Assembly (NCBI GenBank): GCA_041488235.1
Contig: JBGPOW010000284.1
Coordinates: 1 to 5,452, forward strand
Reading direction: 5' to 3'
DNA length: 5,452 nt
DNA from: DP-19 sp041488235
Lineage (GTDB): Bacteria; Desulfobacterota; Binatia; UTPRO1
The number at the start of each line of letters is the position of its first letter. Position 1 is the first letter of the stretch. Below, piece by piece: positions 4,858 to 5,452 of this stretch. Made by a program: the position numbers and the translations under genes. The notes under the pieces are model-generated. The model was not told the DNA's origin. It saw nothing but the letters and a program-made list of their open reading frames with translations, and did no database searches.

Positions 4858-5452
4858 ATGCAATTCGAGGCGCGACTGCAAGCGCCATTGCCGCGAGCAT
4901 CGAGCGCGCTGTCCGCGAGGAACGTTTGGCGGTCGGAGCGCAGCTGCCGACGGTCCGGGCGCTCGCCGGCCGCTTGCGCGTCAGCCCGGCGACGGTCATG
5001 GCCGCGTATCATGCTCTCCGTCGCCGCGGCCTCCTCGTCGCGCGCGGCCGCGGCGGCACCTGCGTGAGCGCGCGCCCGCCGCTCGCGACGCGCGCCACGC
5101 TGACGCTTCCTCCCCACGTCCGCGACCTCGCGGTGGGCAACCCCGATCCGGCGCTCTTGCCGCGGCTCGACCGCGCCCTCACCTCGCTCGACGGCCGGCC
5201 GCGCCTCTATGCCGAGCTTCGCGGCGCCGATCCGAAGCTGCTCGAAATCGCCGCCAAGCAATTCGCCGCCGAGGGCATTCCGACCGCCGCGTTGTGCGTC
5301 GTCGGCGGCGCCCTCGACGGCATCGAGCGCGCACTGCAGGCGCACCTCCGTCCGGGCGACCGGGTCGCGGTGGAGGACCCCGGCTTCACCGCCGTCCTCG
5401 ACCTCGCCGGCGCACTCGGCCTCGGCGTCGAGCCCATGCGCATCGACGAGCA
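4845..5452 (+). CDS. MocR-family regulator: GntR winged helix plus aminotransferase-like domain (3' end cut off by window)
   Basis: The first 202 residues of a protein that is usually about 430-480 long. Residues about 11-75 are a GntR winged-helix domain: IAASIERAVREERLAVG (15-31), LPTVRALAGRLRVSPATV (34-51), AAYHALRRRGLLVARGRGGT (53-72). From about 93 on comes a fold type I aminotransferase-like domain: DLAVGNPDPALLP (94-106), LYAELRGADPKLLEIAAKQF (121-140), VVGGALDGIERAL (152-164) and VAVEDPGF (174-181). The PLP-binding lysine would lie beyond the window. Family members sense PLP or amino compounds through this domain and control adjacent, often divergent, genes. The frame is open from 4830; GTG at 4845 was chosen because it gives an N-terminus (IVHYAIRGATASAIAASIE) of usual length. 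TTG at 4839 is an alternative. No good Shine-Dalgarno is seen, and the predicted transcription start is only about 3 bases upstream, so translation may be leaderless. It faces the NimA-like gene, its likely target. Confidence 0.92.
   Translation, partial: MIVHYAIRGATASAIAASIERAVREERLAVGAQLPTVRALAGRLRVSPATVMAAYHALRRRGLLVARGRGGTCVSARPPLATRATLTLPPHVRDLAVGNPDPALLPRLDRALTSLDGRPRLYAELRGADPKLLEIAAKQFAAEGIPTAALCVVGGALDGIERALQAHLRPGDRVAVEDPGFTAVLDLAGALGLGVEPMRIDE

Noticed and set aside
4858..5067. ATG at 4858 opening a 69-codon plus-strand frame
   Set aside because: The frame gives no recognisable protein. The neighbouring frame from GTG 4845 gives a complete MocR winged helix through the same bases.

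Overview
This is a high-GC window (about 70 % by eye, with strong G/C preference at third codon positions) from a bacterium that is probably Gram-negative. Two proteins carry lipoprotein signal sequences, and one of them is an MltD-like murein lytic transglycosylase, a class of enzyme typical of outer-membrane bacteria. The MocR regulator and the NimA-like flavoprotein resemble versions common in Actinobacteria and in high-GC soil lineages. The phylum cannot be fixed from the sequence; a high-GC 'delta-like' or candidate-phylum metagenome lineage would fit.

Left part (1-2430, genes on +). The window opens inside a small lipoprotein gene (2-562, 5' end missing) whose fold pattern recalls the PelC/LpoB/GNA1162-type periplasmic lipoproteins. 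It is followed by about 570 bases without a convincing gene (563-1131). That stretch holds two strong stem-loops just after the lipoprotein stop, a good sigma70-type promoter candidate with an 11-bp imperfect palindrome in its spacer, a G-rich tract and a hairpin in the presumed leader. Next is a lytic transglycosylase lipoprotein (1132-2430) with a complete SLT catalytic domain and an unusual, very basic Arg/Ala-rich C-terminal tail. A plausible terminator for it overlaps the end of the convergent gene.

Right part (2483-5452). Two minus-strand genes form a likely operon, read right to left: a pyridoxamine-phosphate-oxidase-like (NimA/COG3467-type) flavin-binding split-barrel protein (4091-4807), then, after 33 bases, an M17 leucyl aminopeptidase PepA (2483-4057) with all metal and catalytic residues present. 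Divergently, a MocR-type regulator (GntR winged helix fused to an aminotransferase-like domain) starts near 4845 and runs off the window. The 37-base divergent control region contains a consensus -35 box, an extended -10 candidate, two TACTG direct repeats one helical turn apart and a long-spaced inverted repeat. This suggests the MocR protein controls its own gene and the oxidase-like gene, possibly extending to pepA.

No RNA genes, CRISPR arrays or insertion sequences were recognised. The most distinctive points are a three-copy 18-bp in-frame tandem repeat that lengthens a turn of the split-barrel protein, the compact MocR control region with a possibly leaderless GTG start, and the basic tail of the transglycosylase.
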